64,000 nucleotides of DNA from Ruminococcoides sp052118065 (GTDB lineage: Bacteria > Bacillota > Clostridia > Oscillospirales > Acutalibacteraceae). Numbering within the stretch: the first letter of the stretch is position 1; each line of letters begins with the position of its first letter. The notes beneath the pieces were generated by a model. It saw only the letters and a program-made list of their open reading frames with translations, did no database searches and was not told the DNA's origin. The position numbers were made by a program, and so were the translations under genes. Below are positions 1-8,307 of the stretch, piece by piece. The DNA lies in contig JBQKHY010000009.1 in assembly GCA_052118065.1 (NCBI GenBank), positions 1-64,000 on the forward strand, written 5' to 3'.

Positions 1-140
1 GAAATCCATTCATTAATTAATATTCATAATCAAAAGTCAGTAAAACAAGCGAAATATTAAATCGTATTTTATTTTTACCCTAAAATGGGTCATATCTATT
101 TACAACACAGACTGTCCCCCTTTGCTTGTTATATTTTCTG

Positions 141-169
141 TTGCATTTTCGGGGGTTTAATGATATAAT
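141..169 (+). promoter_or_regulatory. Sigma-A promoter with extended -10
   Basis: TTGCAT at 141-146 and TATAAT at 164-169 are separated by 17 nt. A TG dinucleotide one base before the -10 gives an extended -10. It lies about 75 nt upstream of the start codon at 245 and should drive the three-gene operon that follows. Confidence 0.75.
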
Positions 170-244
170 CATAAGATAAGAAATATTTGATAATTACATT
201 AATTTTTTGTTCCTTAAATGCATTAACTTATTGAGGAGGGTTTT

Positions 245-3200
245 ATGAAAAATACATTCAGATTTTCCAACCGATTATTTTACTCAAAAGTGCTTATTTC
301 ACTTATTCTCGTTATCACTATGGTAACATCATCACTTCCTATTGCTTATGCAGAAACCAATACCGTTAATGCTTTGCAAAACAATTCTTTTGATGCTGGT
401 ACTACCTCTTGGACTTCAAGCAGTGATATTACTGTAAGCCGAATTACAGAGGGGGAAGTGACAAATAATGCCCTTGAATTGACAGCGGACAATAACGCAG
501 TTTATCAGGCTGTTAGAAAGTCTGACGGCAAAGACTTTTTGCAGGGCACTACCTTTAAATGGAGCCTAAAGTATAAAAGCACCGATTCAAGTTATATTGG
601 AGCCCTTGTTTTGGGACTAAATAAGCCTGCCGGCAACTCCGACCAGTTAAGGCAGATGATGACTTGGTTAAAGGGCAAAAAAATTGACAAAAAAGTACCT
701 GCCGACGGACAATATACTGTCGTTGTATATTCAAAGCCTTTTAAAGATGACGGTACCTTTGATGACGGAAAGTTTGGTAAAAACAGAGCCAATTTCAGCC
801 TTACCCCTACAATGTACTGTACAGAAAAGTTTTCGGTAACACTTTTCAAAACAACAGGAACAGACTGGGTGACAGCTACTAACCCGGCAACTACACCCTA
901 CACCTTGAACAAGGATTCATCCTCTATTTACTATTCCTTGATTTCTTACAAGGGAAGTCCACTTGTTGATGATGTTTCTTTCCTTGTGGAAAAGACCGGT
1001 ACAGTGGTTACCGAATATAACAACCTGCAAAACGGTAGTTTTGAGAATCCGGATTTGACATTGAAAACAAGTGATGTTTATTTTCAGTATCCGCAAAGTG
1101 ATATTCCTTGTTGGAATACCACAGCTACTGATAATAAGATAGAATATTTTAACAGTAAAAGTACTCCTCATTTTCAATATGGAGAAAAATATGTTGTAGA
1201 TAACGGCAATCAGGCAGCCGAATTAAATGCTGAGCAGTCAAGTACAATGTACCAGTATATTAAGACCGAGGCAGGCAGTCAGTACAAGTGGAATCTTTCC
1301 CACAGGGGAAGATATGGTGTTGACATTATGGCGCTTGTTATCGGTCCAAAACAGAAATATGATCCCAAGAAGAAAGATAATCAAAGGCTGGTATATGACC
1401 AGTTTATGCAAATGGTTGACTGGGTAAAGGAAAATAGGGATTACTATCCTGATGTTAAGGCTGATATTGAAGAAATTGAAAATACACAGTCACTACACCA
1501 GAGAGAAAAATATGACTATAAGTGCAAACCTGTTAAGGTAACAGTATATTCCAAGCCTTTTGATAATAATGGTAGTTTTGAAAGTGACAACGAAACCTAC
1601 TTTAGCGCAACGGAAACAACTGATTTTTCACAAAAGTGGGATATTACAATCATTTGTTCCGGTGATGAAAAATGGCAGACCTATGGTGAAAACGACGATG
1701 ATAGGTACAGCTATTACGATGTGCCTGAGGGACAGGATGATTCAATATTTGCCTTTACTGCATATAAAGCTACAAATTCAAAAGAAAATGAACCTGAAAG
1801 TAAAATAAACACCTTCGGCAACCTACTTGACGGAATAAATTTTGACCTCTACTATCCTGCCTCATCTGTATCCTTTACAGGTGGTGATGCAAAGCTTTCC
1901 TATGTGCATAAGGATGAATTGTCAACATCTGAGCTAAAGTCAGGTGAACCTGCTAAGTCAATAATGGTTGACGAAAATTCAACCTTTACCTTGGATGTTA
2001 CACCAAGGTATTCCACAACTACTGATGAAAACGGAAAAGAAGTACCAAGGTTAGATGCCGAGGGTAATAGAATCCAAAACACTTTCCTTGGTGCATACAT
2101 AACCATTGGCGGTATAAGAAAATATTATCCTGCAACAGCTATTAATGCTACGGATAATGCTGTTTATTTCTCGGAAACTGTTGCTGAAGACGGTACGAGA
2201 ACATACTCCTACGGTCAGTCTAATGTATCGGGTAGAGTTGTTGTTGAGCTGGTATATTCAGAAGTATATACCATAATATACAACTCAAAAGGCGGTGCGC
2301 CTTATTTGGTGCAAGAGGGTAGTTGCGATAACGAAATTGCTATGGACTGGAGTGGCAGTAACGCAAATGTTGCCCGTTTCTACGAAAAGGCAACCTGTAC
2401 ATATACATCAACAGCCTGTAAATGGTGGGAGGGTAACCCTGCCGTTGTTTTCAAAGGCTGGGAGCTTGTTGGGGGTACGATATATAAATTGCCTGAAACA
2501 GAAGGCGGTGAAAAAACTCTTGTCACTGATGCAGAACAGGTACTGTTTAAGGGAGATGCTACTGTTAACTACACAGCGCCGGAATTGACAGACGAAGAAA
2601 AAGAAGGAAAAACAAAGGAACAACAGGAAGAATTAATATTAGAAAAAGCAAGAACAGTGGATTTTATAATTTCTGACGGTGTATATGAGGGCAGAGTTAA
2701 CGCATACGGCGGTGGTGTTCTTGTTGCAAACTGGGAATACAAAACATCGGTAATTGCCCAAACAGAACAGCTTGACGGTTCATTTATAAACAGCGATGTT
2801 GGCGGTCAGGTGTCCCTCATAAATTATACTATGAATATTACCGATGACAGTGGAAAGGTTTACGATGCAGGAAATAAAGATAAAGAGCAAATTGCCTTAT
2901 GCGACAAGTTTACCTACAAATCAAGTTTTAACAATGTTGTAACTGTTTCAAATCAGGAAAAGGACGGTTACAAATTCCTCGGCTGGTATGACGATAAGGG
3001 CGAAAAGCTTTCTTCCACAACAAACCACAGCTACACGGTAGAGCCATACTACTCCACCAGTGATAAAGCCAAGGAAACTCAAACTCCGGCTGTTATTTAC
3101 GCAAGGTTTGGTATCAGTTGTAAGGTTAAGTTCCACATTAACGATATGGACACGGTTTCCACAGTAGGTAACCCCAATGCCGACCTTTTCAGGGTTTATT

Positions 3201-4165
3201 ATCCGTCAAGTGTTGATGTTTCAGGTGCAAACACTTCCTATAAGATACTTAACCTTGACAGCAACAATCGTATTTCATACTTCTATGACATTCCTACTCC
3301 TGTATCCACAAATGGAAAAATCTTTAAGGGTTGGTATTTAGATAAGGATAATAATGCTGATAATCATCCAATTAAGTGGAATTACGATCCATATACTACA
3401 AACACAGATATTTATGCCCACTGGATTGATGTGGGTACAATGAATAAGGATGCAAAGGACAGTAAGATTATTCATCAGTCACCGGGAAATTTAAATAAAC
3501 TCCCCGGCATAGATTTGCTTGGTGTTCAGATTCGTTATGAGGATGAGGACGAAAACTATCCAAACGGCAGGGGAAACGGTGCCGGTCAATCACCCCATTT
3601 TGACACAGACGGACTTAGGTTTATCACCTGTATCAAGGAGGATATTCTTAGAAAGACAAACACCCTGTTCAAGACAGAATACACCTCAAAAGACAATACA
3701 AAGTACACAAAGAAGTCCCTTAGCTACGGTTATGTAATAGCAAAGAAAACTACCGCTGATAGCAATTTGAATGACGGTAAAACTCTTGAATACAATGACA
3801 AAAATGTTAACGGTGTTGACACAACTACAAAATACGGCTTTGCAAAAAACATTGACTGCACAAGTAGTGTAGGCGGATACAAAAATACAACTATTGTTGA
3901 CCACAAAAACTATGATGATTACAGAATTTACTCACTTGTGGTCACATACATCAAAAAAGACGGAATGACTGATGCGGATATTGCAAGTGCAAAAGCACAA
4001 AATGTAATAGCAAGACCGTACCTTCGCTATCAGGACGCAAACGGACTTTACAGAACCTATTATCAGGACTATAAAGGCACAAATGTATATGGCGGTTGCA
4101 GTGCAAATTATAATACAACTTGGGGATATCTCAATGATAAAGGATATTTCCCACCTAAAAAATAA
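245..4165 (+). CDS. Large secreted multi-domain surface protein
   Basis: The 1306-residue product begins with a clear signal peptide (hydrophobic core about residues 15-33, ending ...PIAYA). The start is fixed by AGGAGG at 234-239. Two related modules follow (about 40-255 and 258-545); each opens with an LQN-x-SF motif and contains a matching QMMTW / QMVDW segment, so the N-terminal half arose by duplication of a carbohydrate-binding-like beta-sandwich. Further on, segments around 990-1040 and 1100-1130 have the G(W)Y..DKD pattern and an aromatic A-(R/H)-(F/W) ending of InlB/Listeria-Bacteroides type repeats. There is no LPXTG and no C-terminal membrane helix, so it is probably secreted or held by partner proteins. 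Two genes follow at very close spacing, the last a dockerin protein, suggesting a cell-surface assembly. No enzymatic motif was recognised. The exact ligand is unknown. Confidence 0.85.
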   Translation: MKNTFRFSNRLFYSKVLISLILVITMVTSSLPIAYAETNTVNALQNNSFDAGTTSWTSSSDITVSRITEGEVTNNALELTADNNAVYQAVRKSDGKDFLQGTTFKWSLKYKSTDSSYIGALVLGLNKPAGNSDQLRQMMTWLKGKKIDKKVPADGQYTVVVYSKPFKDDGTFDDGKFGKNRANFSLTPTMYCTEKFSVTLFKTTGTDWVTATNPATTPYTLNKDSSSIYYSLISYKGSPLVDDVSFLVEKTGTVVTEYNNLQNGSFENPDLTLKTSDVYFQYPQSDIPCWNTTATDNKIEYFNSKSTPHFQYGEKYVVDNGNQAAELNAEQSSTMYQYIKTEAGSQYKWNLSHRGRYGVDIMALVIGPKQKYDPKKKDNQRLVYDQFMQMVDWVKENRDYYPDVKADIEEIENTQSLHQREKYDYKCKPVKVTVYSKPFDNNGSFESDNETYFSATETTDFSQKWDITIICSGDEKWQTYGENDDDRYSYYDVPEGQDDSIFAFTAYKATNSKENEPESKINTFGNLLDGINFDLYYPASSVSFTGGDAKLSYVHKDELSTSELKSGEPAKSIMVDENSTFTLDVTPRYSTTTDENGKEVPRLDAEGNRIQNTFLGAYITIGGIRKYYPATAINATDNAVYFSETVAEDGTRTYSYGQSNVSGRVVVELVYSEVYTIIYNSKGGAPYLVQEGSCDNEIAMDWSGSNANVARFYEKATCTYTSTACKWWEGNPAVVFKGWELVGGTIYKLPETEGGEKTLVTDAEQVLFKGDATVNYTAPELTDEEKEGKTKEQQEELILEKARTVDFIISDGVYEGRVNAYGGGVLVANWEYKTSVIAQTEQLDGSFINSDVGGQVSLINYTMNITDDSGKVYDAGNKDKEQIALCDKFTYKSSFNNVVTVSNQEKDGYKFLGWYDDKGEKLSSTTNHSYTVEPYYSTSDKAKETQTPAVIYARFGISCKVKFHINDMDTVSTVGNPNADLFRVYYPSSVDVSGANTSYKILNLDSNNRISYFYDIPTPVSTNGKIFKGWYLDKDNNADNHPIKWNYDPYTTNTDIYAHWIDVGTMNKDAKDSKIIHQSPGNLNKLPGIDLLGVQIRYEDEDENYPNGRGNGAGQSPHFDTDGLRFITCIKEDILRKTNTLFKTEYTSKDNTKYTKKSLSYGYVIAKKTTADSNLNDGKTLEYNDKNVNGVDTTTKYGFAKNIDCTSSVGGYKNTTIVDHKNYDDYRIYSLVVTYIKKDGMTDADIASAKAQNVIARPYLRYQDANGLYRTYYQDYKGTNVYGGCSANYNTTWGYLNDKGYFPPKK

Positions 4166-4176
4166 TTGATTTTACG

Positions 4177-4623
4177 GTGAACAAAATGAAGATTGCACAA
4201 AGAATTTTTTTACTTCTTTTGCTGTTGTGTATGACGGTGCTTTTGTCCTCCTGTGGCTGTTCTGCCGGTGATGATAACGGTGAAAAGTCAGGTGCAACTG
4301 ACCTGTCAAGCTCCGTAACAAGTGAAAATTTCACCACCACAAGTCAGCAGATGAACAGCAAAGGTGATGAAGTGAATAAGGAGAATAATTCTGTGGTAAA
4401 TTCAGACAGCGGAAATAATTCCTTAAAAGAAAAATCAACTTCAAAATCCCAAGTCGGCAGTACTTCTTCAAAGGCTGAAACAGGGGGAGAAAATGCTGTA
4501 AGCGGGGATTTGAACAGGGAAAAAACCACTTCGGCTGACAAGGGCTTGGAAAAGACAGAAACTGCTCCAAGTGAAGAACAAAGAGAGGATAATGCACAGG
4601 TGAATTTCTATGATTTGTTGTAA
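4177..4623 (+). CDS. Ser/Thr-rich lipoprotein
   Basis: A 148-residue product with a lipoprotein signal peptide: hydrophobic stretch about residues 11-24 and lipobox LLSSC. The rest is a low-complexity polar region rich in Ser, Thr, Glu and Lys, which looks like a flexible stalk or spacer on the outer face of the membrane. The frame opens with GTG at 4177 and an ATG follows at 4186; neither has a good ribosome binding site, so translation is probably coupled to the upstream gene, whose stop is 11 nt away. The 3' end overlaps the dockerin gene by 14 nt. No function beyond a membrane-tethered spacer can be assigned. Confidence 0.75.
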   Translation: MNKMKIAQRIFLLLLLLCMTVLLSSCGCSAGDDNGEKSGATDLSSSVTSENFTTTSQQMNSKGDEVNKENNSVVNSDSGNNSLKEKSTSKSQVGSTSSKAETGGENAVSGDLNREKTTSADKGLEKTETAPSEEQREDNAQVNFYDLL

Positions 4624-5029
4624 CATCAAAAAATTTATTACGGCAAGTATGTCCGTTGTGGCTATGATTATCTTGACAGTTACCTGCGTAATTTCGGCAG
4701 GCGCTGTTGATAATGAAAATACAACTGAAATTGATTATTATTACGGCGACGCAAATAATGACGGTACTGTTAATATTAAGGACTGCACATATATTCAGAA
4801 GTACATCAACAATGTTGTAAAGCCTGAAAATTACGACTACTTTGCCATAGTATCCGACCTGAATAAAGATGGCGAAGTGGACATGAAGGATGTAACATAT
4901 TTGCAAAAATTGATTACGAGAATAAACCCCTCAGCCCCCAACCCCACAGAAACCACCACCACACCCCCAACAACCCCACCGCAAATAACAGATGAAGAAG
5001 GCTACAACAACCATATCTACAGACCGTAA
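4610..5029 (+). CDS. Small secreted dockerin protein
   Basis: A 139-residue protein with signal peptide (about residues 1-32) and a type I dockerin at about 42-105. Two F-hand calcium loops are visible: the first begins YGDANNDG, the second SDLNKDGEVD, each followed by an IQKY/LQK helix. Dockerins bind cohesin modules and plug proteins into cellulosome- or amylosome-like complexes. The tail is Pro/Thr rich and ends without another domain, so the protein is essentially a dockerin alone. It overlaps the upstream lipoprotein gene by 14 nt and closes the operon before a terminator. A stand-alone dockerin could occupy or cap cohesins, or link to another protein through its tail; that role is inference. 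Confidence 0.85.
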   Translation: MICCNIKKFITASMSVVAMIILTVTCVISAGAVDNENTTEIDYYYGDANNDGTVNIKDCTYIQKYINNVVKPENYDYFAIVSDLNKDGEVDMKDVTYLQKLITRINPSAPNPTETTTTPPTTPPQITDEEGYNNHIYRP

Positions 5030-5046
5030 AAAAGATTTAAGAAAAA

Positions 5047-5078
5047 GGCTCAAGTTCAAATGAACTGAGCCTTTTTTG
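5047..5078 (+). terminator. Intrinsic terminator of the first operon
   Basis: GGCTCA-AGTTC pairs with GAAC-TGAGCC around a short loop (one bulged A), followed by TTTTTT. Confidence 0.8.
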
Positions 5079-5125
5079 TCAATAGGTTATGAAAAAGATG
5101 TCACATCTGACCGATAAATTAACTT

Positions 5126-5169
5126 AAAAAAGAAGAATGCCCCGTACACGATCTGCGTGTCGAGGCATT
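5126..5169 (-). terminator. Intrinsic terminator of the short minus-strand gene
   Basis: On the minus strand AATGCC...ACACG pairs with CGTGT...GGCATT (arms within 5136-5169), followed by a T-rich tract at 5126-5135. It lies 10 nt after the stop codon of the short gene at 5179-5364. Confidence 0.75.
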
Positions 5170-5178
5170 GGACTTTCC

Positions 5179-5364
5179 TTAGAGATATGAGCTTTGAGGA
5201 AAGGCTGAAAGAGCGACAGGAACATTCAAAACCACTTCTGGACGCATTTCGGGTATGGTTTCGCCTAATTCGTCAACGGAATATTTTTTATCTTGACTTA
5301 TATTTTGTCCCTTTCCCTTATTTTCCTTAATTCTTTGATAAGGTCTTTTATATATTTTTTTCAT
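5179..5364 (-). CDS. Short basic protein of unknown function
   Basis: A 61-residue product starting MKKIYKRPYQRIKENK and ending SAFPQSSYL. The N-terminal third is strongly basic and the C-terminal half is acidic then hydrophobic (PEVVLNVPVALSAF). It has no cysteine and no clear membrane helix. I chose the ATG at 5364 over an upstream in-frame GTG (5376) because GAAGGGTGG is correctly spaced for the ATG and overlaps the GTG. The gene is unusually well supported for its size: a consensus promoter, a ribosome binding site and a terminator lie in order on the minus strand. It is divergent from the dockerin amylase. I do not recognise the family. A small peptide precursor or an RNA- or membrane-associated regulator are possible, but nothing in the sequence selects between them. 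Confidence 0.6.
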   Translation of the reverse strand: MKKIYKRPYQRIKENKGKGQNISQDKKYSVDELGETIPEMRPEVVLNVPVALSAFPQSSYL

Positions 5365-5387
5365 ATGTTTTGCCACCCTTCAACTTT

Positions 5388-5416
5388 AGTATAGAAAAAT
5401 ATACTTTTTATGTCAA
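5388..5416 (-). promoter_or_regulatory. Consensus sigma-A promoter of the short gene
   Basis: Minus strand TTGACA (5411-5416), a 17-nt spacer, and TATACT (5388-5393), 24 nt before the chosen ATG. It is back to back with the amylase promoter. Confidence 0.85.
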
Positions 5417-5460
5417 GTGATATATAAAAAATAAACAATTCAGTTATTATATTGTTAATC

Positions 5461-5489
5461 TTGACAGATAAAATTATTAGCACTATAAT
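5461..5489 (+). promoter_or_regulatory. Perfect-consensus promoter of the dockerin amylase
   Basis: TTGACA at 5461-5466 and TATAAT at 5484-5489 with a 17-nt spacer. The TATAAT lies upstream of the chosen start (5536) and inside the longer open frame, which argues against any earlier start. Confidence 0.9.
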
Positions 5490-5535
5490 GAAAACAGGAA
5501 ATAAATTCCGTAAAATCTATTTGGGAGGATTGAAA

Positions 5536-7701
5536 ATGCTTAAAATGAAAAAAAGAATGATAAGTGTATTTCTAATTGTTTCTCTTGTTTTCTCGTGCTT
5601 GGTGATAAATGTACAAGCAGATGAAAGTGAGATAACTTCTTCCGGTACATCCTACCTTTACGGTGATGTTAATAATGACAACGCAATAACGATTAGGGAT
5701 TCTACTGCCATTCAAAAGTATCTTGTAAAAATACAAGATTTTAATGAAGTGTCAAAACATATTGCTGATGTTGATAATTCCGGTGATACAAATATTAAAG
5801 ATGCTACACTGATACAAAAGTATGTTGCAAAACGGATTGATGAATTTCCGGCAGGTAAATACTATAATGCCGGCGATACAGATTGGCGTACATCTACAAT
5901 ATCTTATGAGATTTTTGTCCGCAGTTTCTGCGACAGTGACGGGGACGGAATTGGTGATTTCAGAGGTATTGCTTCAAAGGCTTCTTATCTCAAGGAGCTT
6001 AATGTGGGTTGCGTATGGCTTATGCCCATTCACGAATCCCCATCGTATCACGGATATGATATAATTGATTACTATTCCACTAATGAGGATTACGGTACAA
6101 TAGATGATTTTAAATATATGCTTGATGTCTTACATCAATATGATATAAAAGTTCTGATAGATTTTGTTGCAAATCACTCCTCATCACAAAACAAGTGGTT
6201 TATTGATGCTTTGAGCAATCCCGACAGTCCTTATGCTGATTATTACGAATTTACAGATAAACCGGATTCAACTTCAGGCTGGAGATATAACGGAAAGTAC
6301 AATAAATATTACAGAGGTAATTTTTCAGAGGGTATGCCTGACCTAAACTTCAAAAACAAAGCCGTATGGACAGAAATGAAAAATGCTGCCGGATACTGGC
6401 TTGATATGGGAGTTGACGGATTCAGACTTGACGCTTCAATGCATATTGATCCGGATTGGTCAATTACCCACGCATGGTGGCAAGATTTTGAAAGTTATGT
6501 AAAGTCAAAAAATCCTGAGGCATTTGTTGTTGGTGAAAACTGGACAACGGATACAGATGCTGTTGCCTCCTTTTTTGCCGATATGGATTCTTCATTTGAT
6601 TTCCCACTTCAGGATCAGATTATGAAACTTGCAGGAGGTCAGCAACTAAATATTGTGGGCTTTGTAAACAGGGAATTAAAAAAACAAGAAGCCTATGCAA
6701 ATAATACTCCAAATGTTCCAAAAACATCTGTAATGACAACATTTTTAAATAATCATGACCAGACAAGAACAGTATCTTATTTAGGTTCTGTTGAGAAAGC
6801 AAAGCTTGCCGCAGCTATTCAGTTAACTCTGCCCGGAATGCCCTTCATCTATTACGGTGAAGAACTGGGACAACTTAGTAATTCTACCGACCCAAACAGA
6901 CGAGAGGCTATGGACTGGTATGCTTCCGCCAAAGGGAAGGGTATGTGTGTATTAGATGAAAAGTTCTTTGGAGTGCCTTCAAAATACACTAAAGCTAATG
7001 ACGGTATTTCTTTGGAAGAAGAAATTAATGACGAAAACAGCATTTATAACTATTACAAAAAGCTTACTCAGCTTCGCACGGATAATCCAATATTCTTTAG
7101 CGGTAATTATTTTTCAATAGAATCAAAAAGCTTGAATTGTTATACTGTTACTGATGAAAATTATCCTTACGGTATGTTTGTTGCGCATAATGTAACAGGA
7201 AGTAGACTGGAATTAAATACATTATATGATTTTACCGATTTGCTAAGCGGAAAAAGCTATAAGGCAGGCGATACTGTTACAATAACTCCTTATTCAACAA
7301 TCGTTGCAAAATATGACGGAGCAAATAAAAAGTTTTCGCTGTTCAAAGAAATGCAAAGCAAGGATATTCCTGTTACATTTAATGTAACAATACCGAAAAA
7401 ATTGCCGGAGGGTGCAAATGTAAGTATTGGTACTAATCTGAACGGTTGGAATCCTGCAGATACCGATTGGTTTATGAAAAAAATTGATGACCTTCACTAT
7501 CAATTAACCGTAAATTTGGACTCTACTTATGTAAATGAAGCCATTGAATATAAATATACGGTTCAATTAAACGGTCAGAGCAATGTATGGGCATATACCG
7601 AGGGTGACGCAAACGGTAAGGATATAGGTAACCGCATTTATGGAATAGATTATGAGGATAATGTAATAAATGATACTGTATTATCATTTTTACGAATGTA
7701 G
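5536..7701 (+). CDS. Secreted alpha-amylase (GH13) with N-terminal dockerin and C-terminal starch-binding domain
   Basis: A 721-residue enzyme expected to hydrolyse alpha-1,4 links in starch outside the cell. The start at 5536 follows GGGAGG at 5523-5528. Signal peptide is about residues 1-27. A type I dockerin is at about 40-101, with calcium loops starting D44 and D78. The GH13 barrel follows, with all four signature regions: DFVANHS at 209-215, GFRLDA with nucleophile D299, VGENW with acid/base E334, and NNHDQ with D408. The YEIFVRSF...SYHGYD pattern resembles subfamily 36 enzymes. Residues from about 618 resemble a CBM20 starch-binding domain (NGWNPAD). Dockerins are more usually C-terminal, so the N-terminal position is notable. 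Together with the neighbouring dockerin protein it suggests an amylosome component. Substrate specificity (amylase versus neopullulanase-like) is inference. Confidence 0.92.
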   Translation: MLKMKKRMISVFLIVSLVFSCLVINVQADESEITSSGTSYLYGDVNNDNAITIRDSTAIQKYLVKIQDFNEVSKHIADVDNSGDTNIKDATLIQKYVAKRIDEFPAGKYYNAGDTDWRTSTISYEIFVRSFCDSDGDGIGDFRGIASKASYLKELNVGCVWLMPIHESPSYHGYDIIDYYSTNEDYGTIDDFKYMLDVLHQYDIKVLIDFVANHSSSQNKWFIDALSNPDSPYADYYEFTDKPDSTSGWRYNGKYNKYYRGNFSEGMPDLNFKNKAVWTEMKNAAGYWLDMGVDGFRLDASMHIDPDWSITHAWWQDFESYVKSKNPEAFVVGENWTTDTDAVASFFADMDSSFDFPLQDQIMKLAGGQQLNIVGFVNRELKKQEAYANNTPNVPKTSVMTTFLNNHDQTRTVSYLGSVEKAKLAAAIQLTLPGMPFIYYGEELGQLSNSTDPNRREAMDWYASAKGKGMCVLDEKFFGVPSKYTKANDGISLEEEINDENSIYNYYKKLTQLRTDNPIFFSGNYFSIESKSLNCYTVTDENYPYGMFVAHNVTGSRLELNTLYDFTDLLSGKSYKAGDTVTITPYSTIVAKYDGANKKFSLFKEMQSKDIPVTFNVTIPKKLPEGANVSIGTNLNGWNPADTDWFMKKIDDLHYQLTVNLDSTYVNEAIEYKYTVQLNGQSNVWAYTEGDANGKDIGNRIYGIDYEDNVINDTVLSFLRM

Positions 7702-7796
7702 ATTTTAATATTTTTACAAGATGCATATTGAACATAACTATAGTCTTGTTATGTTGAAAACGGCAACTTAACAAAAAGTGTTTATCCCATAAGAAA

Positions 7797-7846
7797 GGCA
7801 TACACATTGATCTTTTTGAGAAGTGTGTATGCCGTATTTTTATTTT
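7797..7846 (+). terminator. Intrinsic terminator after the amylase
   Basis: A perfect 10-bp stem GGCATACACA / TGTGTATGCC, then GTATTTTTATTTT. Confidence 0.85.
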
Positions 7847-7852
7847 GCTCCA

Positions 7853-7885
7853 AAACAAGAAAAAGCCCGATAAAATCGGACTTTT
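7853..7885 (-). terminator. Intrinsic terminator downstream of tRNA-Leu
   Basis: On the minus strand an 11-bp stem (one G-T pair) AAAAGTCCGAT / ATCGGGCTTTT with a 3-nt loop, then a T-rich tail. It starts 6 nt beyond the tRNA CCA end. Confidence 0.85.
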
Positions 7886-7890
7886 CAGGT

Positions 7891-7975
7891 TGGTGCGGGT
7901 GACAGGACTTGAACCTGCACGTCGGTGAACACTAGAACCTAAATCTAGCGCGTCTGCCAATTCCGCCACACCCGC
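7891..7975 (-). tRNA. tRNA-Leu (anticodon UAG)
   Basis: The minus strand folds as a class II tRNA. The acceptor stem GCGGGTG pairs with CACCCGC, followed by discriminator A and an encoded CCA (7891-7893). The anticodon stem CTAGA/TCTAG encloses the loop TTTAGGT, giving anticodon TAG. A long variable arm and the T loop GGTTCAAGTCC are present. Confidence 0.95.
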
Positions 7976-8214
7976 ATATATTTCATTTTGCGTTTTGTTG
8001 TCTCTCAACAACGATATTTATTATAGCTTATGATGTCCTAAAAGTCAACACTTTTTTGCAAAAATATTTTAAAATATGATAAAAACACAGAAAATCACCT
8101 CAAAAACAGCCTATTAATGAGGTTTTGGTGGCAAAAAAAGATTTTTATGATATTTTTTATTCATCCAATGGTTATAAATTTCAACTGATTATTTTTCTTT
8201 TTAAGCATAAAAAG

Positions 8215-8243
8215 TGCCTAGTAATTTCTTAAAAAACTAGGCA
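8215..8243 (-). terminator. Hairpin terminator of the integrase gene
   Basis: Stem TGCCTAGT / ACTAGGCA with a T-rich flank on both sides, so it may act in both directions. It lies about 65 nt after the integrase stop codon. Confidence 0.7.
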
Positions 8244-8264
8244 TTTTCTTGTGAAAAAATTTCT

Positions 8265-8285
8265 CTGGTGCAGTTCTGGTGCAGT
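8265..8285. repeat. Direct repeats, candidate integrase arm sites
   Basis: CTGGTGCAGT occurs twice with an 11-bp period, about one helical turn, 23 nt past the integrase stop. Repeats like this next to int genes are often arm-type binding sites at an attachment end; that role is inference. Confidence 0.5.
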
Positions 8286-8307
8286 AGCAAAAGATTTTCA
8301 TTAAATT

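Larger units (their letters stand above)
7976..8307. other. Gap between tRNA-Leu and integrase
   Basis: This 332-nt AT-rich stretch has no credible gene. It contains the integrase terminator hairpin (8215-8243) and two direct 10-bp repeats CTGGTGCAGT at 8265-8274 and 8276-8285, just beyond the integrase stop. A weaker 5-bp CCTCA/TGAGG hairpin followed by TTTT is near 8098-8125. Confidence 0.6.

Noticed and set aside
4331..4906. A 191-codon minus-strand frame opposite the lipoprotein and dockerin genes
   Set aside because: It is a shadow of low-complexity coding sequence and has no start signals.
7891..7975. tRNA-Leu as the attachment site of the adjacent integrase
   Set aside because: The integrase lies beyond the 5' end of the tRNA, whereas integration normally rebuilds the 3' end; no duplicated 3' tRNA sequence was seen in the window.
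7523..8011. A 162-codon minus-strand frame
   Set aside because: It covers tRNA-Leu, two terminators and the end of the amylase gene, so it is chance.
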